From NCBI GenBank assembly GCA_009377535.1, contig WHTV01000010.1, forward strand, positions 1 through 64,000: a stretch of DNA of 64,000 nucleotides. Reading direction: 5' to 3'. This DNA is from Kiloniellaceae bacterium (GTDB lineage Bacteria > Pseudomonadota > Alphaproteobacteria > Kiloniellales > Kiloniellaceae). The translations under genes and the position numbers were made by a program. Within the stretch, counting starts at the first letter, position 1. Each line of letters opens with the position of its first letter. The notes beneath the pieces are model-generated. The model was not told the DNA's origin. It did no database searches and was given only the letters and a program-made list of their open reading frames with translations. Below are positions 62,757 to 64,000 of this stretch, piece after piece.

Positions 62757-63761
62757 ATGAGCCAGACCCTCCCCGCAACCATGACGGCGATCGAAATCCG
62801 CGAGGCCGGTGGGCCCGAGGTCCTGGTGCCGGCCGAGCGGCCGGTGCCCCAGCCGGGCCAAGGCGAGGTTCTGATCAAGGTGGCGGTCGCAGGGGTCAAC
62901 CGGCCCGACGTGCTGCAGCGCAAGGGCGGCTACGCGCCGCCGCCGGGGGCCTCCGACATACCCGGCCTGGAAGTCTCCGGCGAGGTGGTCGCGGTCGGGT
63001 CGGACGTGAAGACGCCCAAGCTCGGCGACAAGGTCTGCGCCCTGGTGACCGGCGGCGGCTATGCCGAGTACTGCGTCGCGCCGGCGCCGCAATGCCTGCC
63101 GGTGCCGCGGGGATTCTCCCTGCAGCAGGCCGCCGCGCTGCCGGAGACCTTCTTCACCGTCTGGATCAATGTCTTCCAGCGCTCCGGCCTGAAGCCCGGC
63201 GAGAGCTTCCTGGTGCACGGCGGCACCTCGGGAATCGGCACCACGGCCATCCAGCTCGCCAAGGCTTTCGGCTGCACCGTCTTCGCGACCGCCGGCAGCC
63301 CTGAAAAAGTGAAGGCCTGCAAGGACCTGGGCGCCGATCATGCGATCAATTATAAGGACGAGGACTTCGTTTACGTGGTAAACGAATTTACCGGCGGCAA
63401 AGGCGTCGACGTCATCCTCGACATGGTGGGCGGCGACTACATCCCGCGCGACATCAAGGCTCTGGCCGAAGACGGCCGCCTGAGCTTCATCGCCTTCCTC
63501 GGCGGACCCAAGGCGGAGGTGAACTTCGCCGCGGTGATGACGAAGCGGCTGACCATCACCGGCTCGACGCTGCGCCCCCGACCGGTGGCGGTGAAGGCGG
63601 CCCTGGCCGCCGAGCTGCAGGAGAAGGTCTGGCCCCTGTTGGAGGCCGGCAGGATCGCCCCGGTGATGGCGGCGAGCTTCCCCCTGGCCGAGGCCGCCAA
63701 GGCCCACGCCCTCATGGAATCCTCCAGCCACATCGGCAAGATCGTGCTGACCCTCGACTAG
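62757..63761 (+). CDS. NAD(P)H-quinone oxidoreductase (zinc-free MDR family)
   Basis: 334 residues. GroES-like domain (AGVNRPDVLQRKGGY about 47-61), Rossmann motif VHGGTSGIGTTAIQLAKAFG (about 153-172), and ILDMVGGDYIPRD. No zinc-binding Cys pattern, so it is of the PIG3/QorA type that reduces quinones with NADPH. It lies before trcR in the same direction. Confidence 0.92.
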   Translation: MSQTLPATMTAIEIREAGGPEVLVPAERPVPQPGQGEVLIKVAVAGVNRPDVLQRKGGYAPPPGASDIPGLEVSGEVVAVGSDVKTPKLGDKVCALVTGGGYAEYCVAPAPQCLPVPRGFSLQQAAALPETFFTVWINVFQRSGLKPGESFLVHGGTSGIGTTAIQLAKAFGCTVFATAGSPEKVKACKDLGADHAINYKDEDFVYVVNEFTGGKGVDVILDMVGGDYIPRDIKALAEDGRLSFIAFLGGPKAEVNFAAVMTKRLTITGSTLRPRPVAVKAALAAELQEKVWPLLEAGRIAPVMAASFPLAEAAKAHALMESSSHIGKIVLTLD

Positions 63762-63944
63762 GATCAATCCGCGGTTCTGCGGGCCTTCGCGGGGCCGCCG
63801 GGAAATTCGGTCCCGAAAGCCGCCGGCGCGCTTTATTCCCGCTTGGCGGCCCCCTATATTGGGAGTATTCCCACGTCGGCCTCATTAGCAGTGCCGCCGG
63901 CCGGGCGCAGGGAAGTGGCGCCGGTCGGAAAGAAGGAGGATTTT

Positions 63945-64000
63945 ATGTCACTACCGCTCATGCCGAAGGCGACGGCCGTCTGGCTGGTCGACAACACCGG
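63945..64000 (+). CDS. trcR: TrcR (DUF1013) cell-cycle regulator, N-terminal part
   Basis: The ATG at 63945 follows AGGAGG. The 18 visible codons read MSLPLMPKATAVWLVDNTG, the exact start of the DUF1013/TrcR family of alphaproteobacteria. The protein continues beyond the right edge. TrcR associates with RNA polymerase and cell-cycle promoters. Confidence 0.85.
   Translation, partial: MSLPLMPKATAVWLVDNT

Overview
The window is high-GC DNA from an alphaproteobacterium, most likely of the Rhodospirillales/Kiloniellales type. This is inferred from family content and gene order, not from a database match. Supporting signs are ruvCAB-ybgC-tolQRA, a 6S-like RNA between zapA and the 5-formyl-THF cyclo-ligase gene, a TTAA-N7-TTAA CtrA box, a trcR (DUF1013) start, and DUF1465, DUF1192 and DUF4164 proteins. 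I saw no tRNA or rRNA gene, CRISPR array, complete insertion sequence or integrase.

Layout. 1-5.6 kb (minus strand): yebC, ruvCAB, ybgC and tolQRA (tolA runs off the left edge). 5.8-8.5 kb: a small CtrA-linked gene, a YmdB phosphoesterase, fau, 6S RNA, zapA and a coiled-coil protein. 8.7-15.7 kb (plus): tkt, fda, gap, a hypothetical gene, a degenerate ThiE-like gene, efp and a suhB-type phosphatase; pgk is absent from this carbon-metabolism cluster. 15.8-20 kb: an OmpA-domain protein and a MotA/ExbB-like plus MotB-like pair. 20-27 kb: an ABC exporter, rpmE, DUF1465, an Hsp20 gene with an RpoH-like promoter and a ROSE-type leader, a LemA/TPM/TPM trio and an MFS carrier. 27-33 kb: a sensor kinase with a CxxCH haem motif, FetAB-type ABC genes, a thioesterase, a hydrolase and metY. 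32.9-33.8 kb has no protein gene but carries two probable minus-strand RNAs. 33.8-37.6 kb: small membrane/exported proteins, a peroxiredoxin behind an Irr-like operator, 3-hydroxybutyrate dehydrogenase and an AEC carrier. 37.6-43.2 kb: a Fec-type iron uptake unit (fecI, fecR, TonB receptor, PepSY protein, tiny membrane protein) behind a Fur-like box. 43.3-46.4 kb: a DctPQM TRAP transporter behind a near-consensus sigma-54 promoter. 46.7-54.2 kb: an XRE/ScfR-like regulator, a ketopantoate-reductase-like gene, a CHASE4-type kinase, an MFS carrier and an S10 peptidase. 59-62.6 kb: dctD, dctB and DUF1192. 62.7-64 kb: a quinone oxidoreductase and the start of trcR.

The most unusual stretch is 54.46-59.28 kb. 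A 64-bp piece of dctD (59219-59282) is repeated with one mismatch and in the same orientation at 54464-54527. Between the copies lie an IS5-family transposase remnant, a GST, a nucleotide cyclase with paired cysteines, a frameshifted DUF2285-like relic next to a PLP-enzyme tail, and a PEP-CTERM protein behind a sigma-54 promoter and an 8-bp inverted repeat. I read this as a decayed genomic island bounded by a duplicated dctD fragment.

Functional links: DctB/DctD probably activate the TRAP operon 13 kb away through sigma-54. The fec unit, FetAB and the Irr-like site suggest attention to iron and oxidative stress. Regulatory RNA is prominent: 6S, the hsp20 thermometer, the metY-side switch and an anti-SD-rich small RNA.
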